From Alteromonas gilva (GTDB taxonomy: Bacteria > Pseudomonadota > Gammaproteobacteria > Enterobacterales > Alteromonadaceae): DNA of 64,000 bases. The DNA lies in NCBI RefSeq assembly GCF_028595265.1, contig NZ_JAQQXP010000001.1:1240001-1304000 (forward strand), read 5' to 3'. Numbering within the stretch: the stretch's first letter is position 1; every line of letters begins with the position of its first letter. The notes beneath the pieces are model-generated. The model worked only from the letters and a program-made list of their open reading frames with translations. It made no database searches and was not told the origin of the DNA. The position numbers were made by a program, and so were the translations under genes. Below are positions 54,425 through 63,935 of the stretch, piece by piece.

Positions 54425-54964
54425 TGCAACTTCCGTGCATTGGCAGGACTGCTAAAGTCTGACGCCTAACAGGATAACCTTGGGAAGTCGAAAATCCCCC
54501 CGTGCTGCTATACCTGCCTGTGCCCTTTGTTTGTATTTTGTTCAGTTTGCTCGGTTTATGCACGCATAGTCAATTTTCACTTTCGCTGGGGTTCAAGAAT
54601 TGGCTGTATATCTGTGGTGTACTAAACGTCGCTTCTGACCAGTAGTGACAAACTATCTCCTACATGAATAAAAACATCATCCGGGCGATACAGTCAAAGC
54701 GCAAAATAAAACGATTAGCTTTGAGACTACGACCTGTTTTCGTTGTTAACAAAGAACGAATAGCCGTCACTTTACTGGCAGTAAGTACAGATTTTGATTG
54801 TTAGGTTCAGACTTGACCTGATGCTCAGGGACAAGCTGTGAACAATCGAAAAAGCATTTGGCGTTATGTAGAAGTACTCATCAAGGTGACACAAGAAAGT
54901 TTGCCCTTAGTAGCACTATTTTTGCGGGTCCTAATGAAGTACGTCTGATCTAGAGGATACTGTT
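54425..54964. other. 540-base spacer before the OCD-like operon
   Basis: It holds a hairpin CTTG-A-CCTGA-TGC-TCAGG-GA-CAAG (54812-54835) about 130 bases before the OCD-like gene, which could be an operator. A 46-codon lysine/arginine-rich frame at 54664-54804 is probably chance. No promoter is firmly identified. Confidence 0.4.
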
Positions 54965-56104
54965 TTGGCTGATAACACTAAGATCGATTTCATCTATCTT
55001 TCTGAACCCGATATGATTCGTGCCGGCGTTACTGATATGACCAAGTGCATCCAGGCAATGGAAGAAATGTTTGTTTTGCTGCACACCGGTGACTACAGAA
55101 TGGCTGGCCCGAACAGCGACTCTCATGGCGCAATGATCACCTTTCCTGAAGAATCGCCCTTTCCAACAATGCCAAAGCCAACGGCTGACAGAAGAATGAT
55201 GGCAATGCCAGCTTACCTGGGAGGAAACTTTCAGACCTGTGGCGTGAAATGGTATGGCTCAAACATCGCTAACCGTGAGAAAGGTCTGCCACGCTCCATT
55301 TTAATGTTCATATTAAATGAAGCAGACACCGGCATTCCTTTGGCGTACATGTCTGCGAACTTATTGTCAGCTTACCGTACCGGCGCTATACCAGGTGTTG
55401 GTGCCCATCATCTGGCCCGGCAAGATGCCAAAGTAATTGGTTTACTCGGACCAGGGGTCATGGGTAAAACATCGGTTGCAGCATTTATCGCCGCCAGACC
55501 AGGCATCAATACCATCAAAGTGAAAGGGCGTGGACAGCGCAGTTTAAATAGCTTTCTGGCCTGGGTGAAAGAGAACTATCCGCAAATTACCACCATTGAA
55601 GTGGTTGACGATATCGAATCGGTCGTTAAAGACGCGGATATTGTCACCTTTTGTAACTCTGGCGAAACTGGCAACCCTGCAACATATCCGCACGTAAAAC
55701 GTGCCTGGCTAAAACCCGGCGCATTTTTAGCTATGCCCGCCAGTTGCACGCTTGGTGAGGATTTTATCTCACCGGACATACGCAAAGTCATGGACAGTAA
55801 AGGGCTTTATAAGGCCTGGTTTGAAGAGGTACCTAAACCTGCCCATAACCATATTCCGTTAGTGGGTATGCAGTTTATGGACATGATCGAAGCCGGCAAG
55901 CTGGTCGATGAAGACATTGAAGATCTTGCGGCTATCGTAGCGGGCGCTACGCCTCCAAGAAACAATGACGATGAGATTATTGTTCTGTCGGTTGGTGGTA
56001 TGCCCATAGAGGATGTTGCCTGGGCGACGTATGTGTATCGCAATGCCATTGAACAAGGAATTGGCATTAGTCTGCCGTTATGGGATGAACCGGTACTACG
56101 GTAA
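54965..56104 (+). CDS. ornithine cyclodeaminase/mu-crystallin family protein (annotated type: tyramine oxidase subunit B)
   Basis: This is a 379-residue protein from a TTG start, AGAGG eight bases upstream. It begins with FIYLSEPDMIRAGVTDM and MEEMFVLLHTGDYRMAG. The Rossmann nucleotide-binding loop is LLGPGVMGKTSV (about 158-169), preceded by YRTGAIPGVGAHHLAR, and followed by GMPIEDVAWATYVYRNA. This is the OCD family, with NAD(P)-dependent chemistry on imines or amino acids. The closest remembered homologues are labelled tyramine oxidase subunit B. It is first of a run with RidA, a DAO-type oxidase and an amine/amino-acid permease, consistent with amine or amino-acid oxidation and deamination. 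Confidence 0.85.
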   Translation: MADNTKIDFIYLSEPDMIRAGVTDMTKCIQAMEEMFVLLHTGDYRMAGPNSDSHGAMITFPEESPFPTMPKPTADRRMMAMPAYLGGNFQTCGVKWYGSNIANREKGLPRSILMFILNEADTGIPLAYMSANLLSAYRTGAIPGVGAHHLARQDAKVIGLLGPGVMGKTSVAAFIAARPGINTIKVKGRGQRSLNSFLAWVKENYPQITTIEVVDDIESVVKDADIVTFCNSGETGNPATYPHVKRAWLKPGAFLAMPASCTLGEDFISPDIRKVMDSKGLYKAWFEEVPKPAHNHIPLVGMQFMDMIEAGKLVDEDIEDLAAIVAGATPPRNNDDEIIVLSVGGMPIEDVAWATYVYRNAIEQGIGISLPLWDEPVLR

Positions 56105-56248
56105 TGCCTGTGATTGTTGCAAGCACAGCATCCTGTGTGTGGGGAAACGATGGATAATTTTCTGCAACCTTTGTCTTCTGTGAGATGGGTTAACACATTA
56201 CCGGTTTTCCGGATTAAAAGTACTAAGTAGTTCAATTTATTTAGATTT

Positions 56249-56689
56249 ATGGGCTTTAAAACGATGACAAATATCATTAAAGTAAAAACAGGTAATAAGT
56301 TAGAAGAAGAGGCAAGCTATTCGAGGCTTGTTGCGGTTGATGACTGGGTGTTTGTGTCAAATACCGCTGGCAGAAATCCACTCACCAAAGAGATACCGGA
56401 CGATATCCTTGCGCAAACCGACCAGGTTTTTGCCAATGTCGAAAGGGCGTTATCAACTGTCGATGCAACACTGGCTGATGTCATACGCTCGCGGGTGTTC
56501 ATTCACGATGCCACAGATGTGCCAGCAGTTATGAGACACATAGGGAAAAAATTTAAAGGAATAAATCCGGTCACCACGGTAACGTGCCCGCCAATGGCGG
56601 GAGCCAGTTACAAAGTAGAACTGGAGGTAACGGCTTACCGAAATGCCAGTAAGGCGAATATTCAGGAAATAAGTACGTCGCTTACATAG
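56249..56689 (+). CDS. RidA-family (YjgF/YER057c) enamine/imine deaminase
   Basis: This is a 146-residue protein (a second in-frame ATG at 56264 would give 141). Rid features: YSRLVAVDDWVFVSNTAGRN, QVFANVERALSTVDATL, DVIRSRVFIHD carrying the conserved Arg that binds the substrate carboxylate, and PVTTVTCPPMAG. Rid proteins hydrolyse reactive enamines/imines released by PLP- or FAD-dependent amine oxidation. Position between an OCD-like gene and a DAO-type oxidase fits exactly this role. It is about 145 bases after the OCD gene and 20 before the oxidase gene. Confidence 0.92.
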   Translation: MGFKTMTNIIKVKTGNKLEEEASYSRLVAVDDWVFVSNTAGRNPLTKEIPDDILAQTDQVFANVERALSTVDATLADVIRSRVFIHDATDVPAVMRHIGKKFKGINPVTTVTCPPMAGASYKVELEVTAYRNASKANIQEISTSLT

Positions 56690-56709
56690 GCGCTAAAGCG
56701 GAATCCTTT

Positions 56710-58002
56710 ATGACCAAAATGCTTGAAACAATACACACATCAAAGCAAATGCCTAAATCGACGACGGTAGTCGTTATTGGCGGCGGTATTGTTGGTGTGG
56801 CTGCAGCGCTAACCCTGGCAGAACGTGATATCCCGGTGGTATTAATAGAAAAAGACCAGATAGGGTGCGAACAGTCTTCCCGTAATTTAGGCTGGATTCG
56901 TAAAACGAGTCGCTACGCAAAAGATATTCCATTGGCGCTCGCGGCTGATTCTATTTGGGCCTCGATGCCCGAGAGAATTGACAGCCCTGTTGGTTATCGT
57001 CGTGAAGGCATCATGTTTTTGGCCAAAGACGAGGCCCAGCTCGGCCTCTATGATGAATGGTTAAAATCAGTGGCGGGGTTTAAGCTTGGTTCGCGGTTAT
57101 TAAGCACCGCAGAAATTGACCAACGTGTACCAGGCGGCAATAAAAAATGGGCAGGCGCGGTTTATACCGGCAGTGATGGCTATGCTGAGCCTGCTGTTGC
57201 CACAACGGCAATGGCCCGTGCGGCAATGAAAAAAGGTGCTGTAGTGTTGCAAAATACGGCAGTACGTACGCTCGTTACGCGTGCTGGCAAAGTCACCGGC
57301 GTAGTGACCGAAAACGGAAGTATAGACTGCGATCAGGTTATTCTGGCGGGCGGGGCTGGCTCCCGTCGGTTTTTGGGAAATATGGGCATAAAACTGTCGA
57401 CACTGCCGCTGATTTGCTCGGTAGTGCGTACATCAGCGATTGATGGACCGACATTAAGTGCGGTTGGCGGACCGGATTTTTCCTTTCGTAAACATCAGGA
57501 CGGTGGTTACATTATTACTCAACGTGGCGCTTTAAAGGCACCGCTCACCCTCGACCATTTGTTACTGGGTTACCAATACCTCGACCAACTCAAAAACCAA
57601 AGGAACTTTTTGCGAATAGCATTGGATAGGACGTTCATCGAAGACCTCAAACTAGCCCGGCGCTGGAGCTCGACATCAGTATCACCATTTGAAAAGGTGC
57701 GAGTCAATAACCCGGCTACGGTGACTGAACTTAACCAGGAAGCGATGCAAAATCTACGCGCAGCATGGCCTGCTTTTAATCAGGCACAGATTGCTGAGGC
57801 ATGGGCTGGCCTTATCGACGTGACACCCGACTCCAACCCGGTTATTGACAATATCGACGCCCTTCCGGGCTTAACAGTGGCGACGGGCTTTTCAGGCCAT
57901 GGTTTTGGCACCGGTCCTGCGGCAGGTCAGTTGGCTGCGGATCTGGCGACCAACGCATCGCCACTTGTTGACCCATCTCCTTATCGTTTCGATAGGTTCT
58001 AG
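56710..58002 (+). CDS. FAD-dependent amino-acid/amine oxidase (DAO family)
   Basis: This is a 430-residue soluble flavoprotein. The Rossmann FAD motif is VVVIGGGIVGVAAAL (about 20-34), followed by VLIEKDQIGCEQSSRN with GWIRK. Mid-sequence motifs are VILAGGAGSRRFL (substrate/FAD region), then GLIDVTPDSNPVID and the C-terminal GFSGHGFGTGPAAG that binds the pyrophosphate. The family includes D-amino-acid oxidases, sarcosine oxidase and opine oxidases, which make imino acids and H2O2 or pass electrons on. It is the third gene of the OCD-RidA-oxidase-permease run. The substrate is not deducible from the sequence; an amine or amino acid matches its neighbours. Confidence 0.9.
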   Translation: MTKMLETIHTSKQMPKSTTVVVIGGGIVGVAAALTLAERDIPVVLIEKDQIGCEQSSRNLGWIRKTSRYAKDIPLALAADSIWASMPERIDSPVGYRREGIMFLAKDEAQLGLYDEWLKSVAGFKLGSRLLSTAEIDQRVPGGNKKWAGAVYTGSDGYAEPAVATTAMARAAMKKGAVVLQNTAVRTLVTRAGKVTGVVTENGSIDCDQVILAGGAGSRRFLGNMGIKLSTLPLICSVVRTSAIDGPTLSAVGGPDFSFRKHQDGGYIITQRGALKAPLTLDHLLLGYQYLDQLKNQRNFLRIALDRTFIEDLKLARRWSSTSVSPFEKVRVNNPATVTELNQEAMQNLRAAWPAFNQAQIAEAWAGLIDVTPDSNPVIDNIDALPGLTVATGFSGHGFGTGPAAGQLAADLATNASPLVDPSPYRFDRF

Positions 58003-58044
58003 TGCAGGCGCACAATAATAAAAAGAATGTAAGGTGCATAAATA

Positions 58045-59424
58045 ATGAAGAGTACGCAAAGCAAATATACCACAGCTCAAAGTGAACAACGTCGTTTGTT
58101 GGGGTTACCCACCATGCTGGCGATTTGTGTAGGGCTGGTTATTGTCCAAGGGTCTATGATATCTGTACTGCAGGGTGTCGGGCTCGGTGGCGGGGCTTTT
58201 TTCCTGGCAATGTTGTGTGCGTTGCTGATTGCACAATGCAATGCGATGAGTTTTGCCGAATTATCTCTGATGTTTCCTGGCGAGGGCACCCTCGCCACCT
58301 ATACACAAAAAGCACTGGGACATTTCCCGGCCATTGTGGCCGTTTTTGCGGGCTATGTAGTGGTGGCAATGTTTGCCATTCCTGTAGAAATGTTTCTGGT
58401 GCAAGTGATGCTATCAGAACTTATCCCAGGCTTTGCTTACATGCAGTATATTCCTCTGCTATTTCTTGGTCTGTTAATGATGACCAACCTTATTGGTGCT
58501 GATGTCTTTGCTAAAGTGCAGAATATACTGGCTTTCGTACTGGTTGCTGCGCTCATTCTTGTGGGCAGTGTGGCTATTTCCGGCAGCGTTGAGCGGCCGG
58601 TATTCGCCGACAACGCACTCTCGGAGCATCCGCTGAGTTTTGCCGGGATTGACAGTGATTTTATAGGTTTTATCGCTCTGGCGATGTGGATCATGGTGGG
58701 CGTTGAGTTTATTTGCCCGATGATCGACAAAGTAAAGCACCCGGTGAAAAATATTCCCCGCGCAATGCAATTATCGTTAATGGCGATTTTTCTGATATTT
58801 GTGGTGTTTGCCTACGGGGCGACACTTTACTTGCCCTCGTCAGTACTGATTGAGTCACCAATCCCTTTTCTTGCTTATACGGATAAGATATTCGGCGAAA
58901 CAGGCTTGATTATCGCCACAGTACTTGGCCTGGCTGCTACCTGTAGTACCATCAATACCGTGCTTGCATCGGTGCCGAGAATGCTCCACGGAATGGCATT
59001 GCAAGGCCAGGCGTTTCCTCAATTGTTGGCTACCAACCGGTATAATGCGCCTTGGGTAGCAACCGTTCTGATCGCGGGGTTAACGTTAGTGCCGTATTTA
59101 TTACTGGATACTGACTTATTAATTATTATGGTCATATCGGCAACGTCCAGCTGGTTAATTGCCTATATCATTGCACATATTAACGTCATTAAGTTACGTT
59201 ACAGTATGCCCGGTCATGCCCGTCCTTATCGTAGCCGTTTCTTCCCGGTACCACAGTTGGTTGGTATAGTCGCTATGGTAATTGTGCTGCTCAACAATGC
59301 TCCCGAGCCGGCGATGAGCCAAAAAGTGTTTATGATAAGCGGTAGTATTTTATTTATTGTGGGGGTAATTGCCCTGGTTTGGGTGAAGTTTTATATGAAG
59401 AAAAACCTGTTTGAACCGGAATAA
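58045..59424 (+). CDS. APC-family amino-acid/amine permease
   Basis: This is a 459-residue inner-membrane protein with about 12 helices. The APC pattern shows in helix 1 (LPTMLAICVGLVIVQGSMIS), FAELSLMFPGEGTLATYTQKAL with the conserved P-x-G, and VGVEFICPMIDKVKHPVKNI. It imports amino acids or related amines by cation symport. It ends the OCD-RidA-oxidase run (43 bases after the oxidase), so it most likely takes up the substrate of that pathway. The specificity is inferred from context. Confidence 0.92.
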   Translation: MKSTQSKYTTAQSEQRRLLGLPTMLAICVGLVIVQGSMISVLQGVGLGGGAFFLAMLCALLIAQCNAMSFAELSLMFPGEGTLATYTQKALGHFPAIVAVFAGYVVVAMFAIPVEMFLVQVMLSELIPGFAYMQYIPLLFLGLLMMTNLIGADVFAKVQNILAFVLVAALILVGSVAISGSVERPVFADNALSEHPLSFAGIDSDFIGFIALAMWIMVGVEFICPMIDKVKHPVKNIPRAMQLSLMAIFLIFVVFAYGATLYLPSSVLIESPIPFLAYTDKIFGETGLIIATVLGLAATCSTINTVLASVPRMLHGMALQGQAFPQLLATNRYNAPWVATVLIAGLTLVPYLLLDTDLLIIMVISATSSWLIAYIIAHINVIKLRYSMPGHARPYRSRFFPVPQLVGIVAMVIVLLNNAPEPAMSQKVFMISGSILFIVGVIALVWVKFYMKKNLFEPE

Positions 59425-59471
59425 TAGCGTGCTGAGTTATCGCTTAGTGTCGTCACGTTACCGGGCAAACC

Positions 59472-59497
59472 AGCGGTGTCACTATGTGTCCACCGCT
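59472..59497. terminator. hairpin between convergent permease and AraC genes
   Basis: The arms AGCGGTG (59472-59478) and CACCGCT (59491-59497) are perfect with a 12-base loop. No T-run follows, so termination is only suggested. Confidence 0.3.
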
Positions 59498-59508
59498 AGC
59501 CGCGAGAT

Positions 59509-60453
59509 TCAGGATTTAAGCGCCTGAAGGCGGAATTTTCTTGGTGTTAAATTAAAATGAGCCTTAAAACAGCGGTGAAAATGCGAAACATCTGAAAAAC
59601 ACCACTCAAGGGCAATATCAGTAATAGACATGTTTTGTAGATTAGGTGAGGCGAGGGCTCTCTTACAGGCTTCAAGGCGTTTTAATTGAATATAACGCGA
59701 TACCGATACGCCTTCGCTGACAAATAATTGATGTAAGTAGCGTTTACTGATCTTTTCTTCTTTAGCAATAAAGTCTGGTGAGAGCAACGGGTTATCGAGG
59801 TTTGCAGAAATCACATTTTTAATGGATTTTAGATAACATGCTGCAGGGGTTGAGTCAGTATAATCAGGTTTAAGCTCAATGGCACTGAGCGCAGTGGCGA
59901 GCAGCTCCAGTAGTATATGCTCAATTCTTACCACGATGTCTGGTGAGATAGTATGCACTTTATCTATCAGGTTAATGACATACTGACTGACCAGCGCATT
60001 GGTTGTGACCGCTTTTGAAAACAACAATCCTAAAAAGTGCTTAATATTCGGGCAGATTTTGTTCATCTGCTGAGCCGGAATGATCAATACCGCATGTTTA
60101 TTTAGCTTTTCGAACTGTAATTGGAAAGGTTCTTCCATGTAACAGATAGTGAAGTCACCGGGCGTTAACTCGACGACCTTACTGCGGTGTTCTACCCGGC
60201 TATTACCCCTGAGTTGAAACTTTACCAGGTATTCTTTGCCCGATAATTGCGCGTACTTGTCGTAGGCAGAAGAATCGATGCATACACCGTTGCTTTTCAC
60301 CGTACAAAGACGAATGTGATTCAGGTCACTTTGCTCAATTTCGCCGATAAAGTTATTGTTACTATTGCCCTGACGAACGATATTCATCGGTGGCAATATC
60401 TCGCTGACATCAGTTATCCAGTCTTCAAACTTGGTGGCAATTTCAACGCTCAT
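59509..60453 (-). CDS. AraC-family transcriptional regulator
   Basis: This is a 314-residue protein from the ATG at 60453 (AGAGG about 12 bases upstream); an in-frame TTG 30 codons earlier is less likely. The N-terminal AraC-like ligand domain (about 35-200, VKFQLRGNSRVEHRSKVVEL, TPGDFTICYMEEPFQLQF) is followed by the AraC DNA-binding domain (about 215-314: LLSPDFIAKEEKISKRYLHQ, SITDIALEWCFSDVSHFHRC, NLTPRKFRL). It converges with the permease gene and is a likely regulator of the OCD/oxidase/permease genes. Confidence 0.9.
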   Translation of the reverse strand: MSVEIATKFEDWITDVSEILPPMNIVRQGNSNNNFIGEIEQSDLNHIRLCTVKSNGVCIDSSAYDKYAQLSGKEYLVKFQLRGNSRVEHRSKVVELTPGDFTICYMEEPFQLQFEKLNKHAVLIIPAQQMNKICPNIKHFLGLLFSKAVTTNALVSQYVINLIDKVHTISPDIVVRIEHILLELLATALSAIELKPDYTDSTPAACYLKSIKNVISANLDNPLLSPDFIAKEEKISKRYLHQLFVSEGVSVSRYIQLKRLEACKRALASPNLQNMSITDIALEWCFSDVSHFHRCFKAHFNLTPRKFRLQALKS

Positions 60454-61077
60454 GATAAAAATATACCTCTTAATTCGATACGGATAATGGCAATATTTAT
60501 GCAAAATCATGATTTTGCATAAATTACTGCTGGTAAATGACAACAGAGCTCATGAGCCCTGCGCCTTATTTATTATTTTTAGAACATAATGCCAGGCAAT
60601 AAACATTCCGGGCCGCGTTCCTGCAACGATCTGTACCAATGTCCAAAAACTAGAAGCCTGACCACGTTTTGGTAGGTTCAGATGGCAGCACATTGGACAA
60701 TCTGGATTCGCGATCCGAGCGCACAAAAAGATGTGTTTGTTACGCTCTGCTTCAGCAAATTCGGTACTCTTAATATTCAGAATACAGCAACAACTGCGCT
60801 GAATTTATCTATCTCTATCAATTTATTACCTATTTGATTCAATGCCTGGGAGGCATTATCGTAACGGGGGATGCCTGTACGTTGCGACGCTCTCATCAGC
60901 GCAGGTAATAGTTGTCGTTAATACGTGCAGAAAATTGCTGTTGGTTGAAAGAAGGTGCGTTGAGGAGCGGTACTTCATTGTGCCGTTGAGCAGCGGCTTT
61001 CTATGGTAAGGCAGATTTCGTTCAGGATAACGAAGTTTGGCGTCGCTCAGATGCTGACTTGTGTTTCAGATGTCGCC
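60454..61077. other. 624-base spacer between two AraC genes
   Basis: No convincing gene was found. A 51-codon frame at 60682-60837 (WTIWIRDPSAQKDVF) is unsupported by a ribosome site. No strong hairpin or clear promoter is seen. Confidence 0.4.
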
Positions 61078-61986
61078 TTACTGACTGGCATGTTTACGAA
61101 ATTCCAGTGGTGTCATATGCATTTCCTTTTTAAAAAAACGGGTGAAATAAGCCGGGTTACTAAAACCCATCTCAAACGCAATTTCAGTAATGCTTAACTG
61201 GGTGAATGTCAGTAAACGCTTAATTTCCTGCAGGCGGCGCTGTCGTACATTTTGTTTTGGGGAGCTGTGCGAGACGCGCTGACAAATCTGCGTTAGTCGT
61301 GATTCTGATACACCAATTTTGCTGGCATAGTCTGGCACTTTCATGGCCGTTTTGTAGTGTGTTTCAACCTCACTGGAAAAACGCTTATAAACGCGGATAT
61401 CGTCATTGCTGATGGGCATACTGCTAATGCGTTCGTGATTGAGCCGGATAATATAAATCAGCATAAGACTAACATGACTTTGCAGCGCGGCAGCGCGTTC
61501 AGGCATATCAACCTGCCATTCATCTGCGATATCAGACCAAACCCGGGTTAGTTTTTGCCATAGGTGATCTTGCTCGGCTGCTATGGCGCTCTGCGACAGG
61601 CAAATGCCCTGAGATAAGCCGATATCCTGTTGCTGGCTGAGACTTTGCGAAAACAACTGCCAGACAAGGGATTGGTGAATGGTGAGGACATGGCCACTGA
61701 CGTCTTTTTGCGTGCAAAATGAGTGGGGTATTGCAGGTGGGGTTAAAAACAAACTGGGGCCAGACACCCGGAAAATCTTGTCATCAATGTGAAAATGGGT
61801 ATCACCTGAGTCGATAAAATGGATTTGTAAATGCTGAGCATGACGATGAACAGACATGTCCCGCCCAAAAAAACTCGCCAGGCTGGTTAATGAATCGTAA
61901 TGAATCGAGGCGTCAATAAAGCGTCGATCGTAATCTTTGCCAATATTGATATTAGGGATCCACTCGCCTGTTTTATACCCTGTCAT
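61078..61986 (-). CDS. AraC-family regulator (HpaA/PobR-like) of an aromatic-acid pathway
   Basis: This is a 302-residue protein. The ATG at 61986 is chosen: AGGG lies seven bases before it, and the GTG two codons earlier is less likely. The N-terminal cupin-like half has HAQHLQIHFIDSG, HFHIDDKIFRVSGPSLFLTP and IPHSFCT. The C-terminal AraC domain has VPDYASKIGVSESRLTQICQ and SITEIAFEMGFSNPAYFTRFF with HMTPLEFRKH. The cupin half and order match HpaA (4-hydroxyphenylacetate) and PobR-type activators. It is divergent from the flavin monooxygenase gene and probably controls it. Confidence 0.9.
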   Translation of the reverse strand: MTGYKTGEWIPNINIGKDYDRRFIDASIHYDSLTSLASFFGRDMSVHRHAQHLQIHFIDSGDTHFHIDDKIFRVSGPSLFLTPPAIPHSFCTQKDVSGHVLTIHQSLVWQLFSQSLSQQQDIGLSQGICLSQSAIAAEQDHLWQKLTRVWSDIADEWQVDMPERAAALQSHVSLMLIYIIRLNHERISSMPISNDDIRVYKRFSSEVETHYKTAMKVPDYASKIGVSESRLTQICQRVSHSSPKQNVRQRRLQEIKRLLTFTQLSITEIAFEMGFSNPAYFTRFFKKEMHMTPLEFRKHASQ

Positions 61987-62216
61987 GACCACACCCTACT
62001 GCGCTGATTCTGCTCTTCATTACTTTCCTGCTTTTAATGCTCATGACTAGCCATATGGCTAATTAATACTGAAAAGTGCAATTATGCAACTCAAAATGAC
62101 AATTTCAGTTTTTATTATTGCTATATCGTTAATGAGTTACATAGATTTAACAATCTTGCCAGCTCTGGCTGGATGGCCTTAACCCTGATTGTAAAGTGCA
62201 ACTGGAGATCACTAAC

Positions 62217-63935
62217 GTGTCAGCAAAGTACCCTGAGCTTGGTGCCGCAACGAGTAAAGCCCGACTGTCACGGGCGGAGTATAAGTTTGTTGAACCACCC
62301 GAGTTAACCCGCAGCAGTATGACGCATGTGCCTGTCATTATTGTTGGCGGAGGACCCGTTGGCCTGGCCACTGCTGCTGATTTAGCCGGGCATGGTATTA
62401 ACACGATTATACTGGAACGTTCCAATACTGTGAGCGACGGCAGTCGGGCTATTTGCTGGGCAAAACGGACGCTGGAAATATTAGATCGCCTTAACGTGGG
62501 TGAGAAGATGAAGCGTAAAGGCGTCGTTTGGGATATTGGCAAAGTGTTCCTGGGGGCCGATACCAACCCACTGTACAGTTTTGATCTGTTAGCAGATAAG
62601 CAGCAAAAAATGCCGGCATTTGTTAATTTGCAGCAGTTTTATCCCGAAGAATACCTTATCGAGTTGCTCGAAGCGCAGCCGAAGACCCAACTTCGATGGC
62701 AAAGTGAAGTTGTCGATGTTGAAAATGACGACGATAAAGTGACTGTCAGAGTGAAAACACCTGCCGGAGAATATCTGTTGTCCTGTGACTATCTGGTTGC
62801 AGCCGATGGACACCGCAGCGCTGTGCGAAAGATACTCGGGCTTGATTTTGTCGGCAAAGTGTTTGAAGACAATTTTTTAATAGCCGATGTACGGATGGAT
62901 TATGACGGACCCGCCGAGCGCCATTTTTGGTTTGATCCGCCATTTGATGGCGGTCAGACGGCGTTGTTGCATCGACAGCCTGACAACATCTGGCGGATTG
63001 ATTTTCAGTTAGGCTGGAACATCGACCGAAAGGCGGAATTGTGCCCGGAAAAAGTAGGCAAGAAGATTGCGGCATTTTTGGGAGACGATGTTGAGTTTGA
63101 GTATGAATGGGTCAGCATCTACACGTTTTCATGCCTTAAAATGGATAAGTTTACGCATAACCGGGTGATATTTGCGGGCGATGCGGCCCATCTTGTTTCA
63201 CCGTTTGGCGCAAGAGGCGCCAATGGTGGCATTCATGATCAGGATAATCTCGCCTGGAAACTGGCGTTTGTATTACAAGGTAAGGCACCTGAAGCGTTGC
63301 TGGAAACCTATAACGAAGAGCGTAGCTACGGTGCTGATGAAAACATTCGTAACTCTACTCGCAGTACCGATTTTATTACGCCAAAAACACCGGTAAGCAG
63401 AGCCTTTCGCGATGGTGTTGTTGAACTGGCGAAAAGTATAGCCTTTGCCCGTGCATTCGTTAATAGCGGTCGCTTATCAATGCCTTGCACGCTGGATCAG
63501 TCATCGCTCAATACGCCTGATGAATCCCCGTTTAGTGCCAGACAAAGGCCCGGATCTCCATGTATGGATGCCCCGGTTACTCTCGATGGGCAGGCTAGTT
63601 GGCTACTCAATCATTTGGGCTGGCGTTTTATCGGGCTCTACTACTCAGATAGCAACGAACGCCCGTCCTTTGAGGCCTTGTTAGCCACCTCGTCGGTGCC
63701 GGTTGATGTGCTGATTATCCATCAGCAGGGGCACCGTGGAATGGTTGATAGTCAGCGTCTTATTGCCCGTCATTATGATATGACGCCGGGTACCTTCTAC
63801 CTGATCAGGCCGGATCAGCATATTGCGGCGCGGTGGCGCGAATTTGATGCCGGCAAAGTCATTGCGGCGTTAACCAAAGCCACTGCGGCAGATGGTTTAC
63901 TCAATACAACTGCCATTGAGGTGAAGACACCATGA
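62217..63935 (+). CDS. FAD-dependent aromatic monooxygenase, large subunit (MhaA-like)
   Basis: This is a 572-residue flavoprotein. The GTG at 62217 has GGAG nine bases upstream, which favours it over an earlier GTG. Class A hydroxylase motifs: FAD GxGxxG as VIIVGGGPVGLATA (about 40-53), DG motif VAADGHRSAVRK (about 194-205), GD motif IFAGDAAHLVSPFGARG (about 318-334), then GGIHDQDNLAWKL. A C-terminal thioredoxin-like domain follows. A small DUF2783-like gene overlaps it by ATGA, the organisation of MhaA-MhaB, 3-hydroxyphenylacetate 6-hydroxylase of Pseudomonas putida U, which makes homogentisate. Substrate assignment is inference; phenol-type or mhp-type hydroxylases are alternatives. Confidence 0.85.
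   Translation: MSAKYPELGAATSKARLSRAEYKFVEPPELTRSSMTHVPVIIVGGGPVGLATAADLAGHGINTIILERSNTVSDGSRAICWAKRTLEILDRLNVGEKMKRKGVVWDIGKVFLGADTNPLYSFDLLADKQQKMPAFVNLQQFYPEEYLIELLEAQPKTQLRWQSEVVDVENDDDKVTVRVKTPAGEYLLSCDYLVAADGHRSAVRKILGLDFVGKVFEDNFLIADVRMDYDGPAERHFWFDPPFDGGQTALLHRQPDNIWRIDFQLGWNIDRKAELCPEKVGKKIAAFLGDDVEFEYEWVSIYTFSCLKMDKFTHNRVIFAGDAAHLVSPFGARGANGGIHDQDNLAWKLAFVLQGKAPEALLETYNEERSYGADENIRNSTRSTDFITPKTPVSRAFRDGVVELAKSIAFARAFVNSGRLSMPCTLDQSSLNTPDESPFSARQRPGSPCMDAPVTLDGQASWLLNHLGWRFIGLYYSDSNERPSFEALLATSSVPVDVLIIHQQGHRGMVDSQRLIARHYDMTPGTFYLIRPDQHIAARWREFDAGKVIAALTKATAADGLLNTTAIEVKTP

Noticed and set aside
54664..54804. 46-codon Lys/Arg-rich frame before the OCD-like gene
   Set aside because: No clear ribosome site and composition expected of AT-rich non-coding sequence.
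60682..60837. 51-codon frame between two AraC genes
   Set aside because: No ribosome site and no motif; may be chance or a very old remnant.
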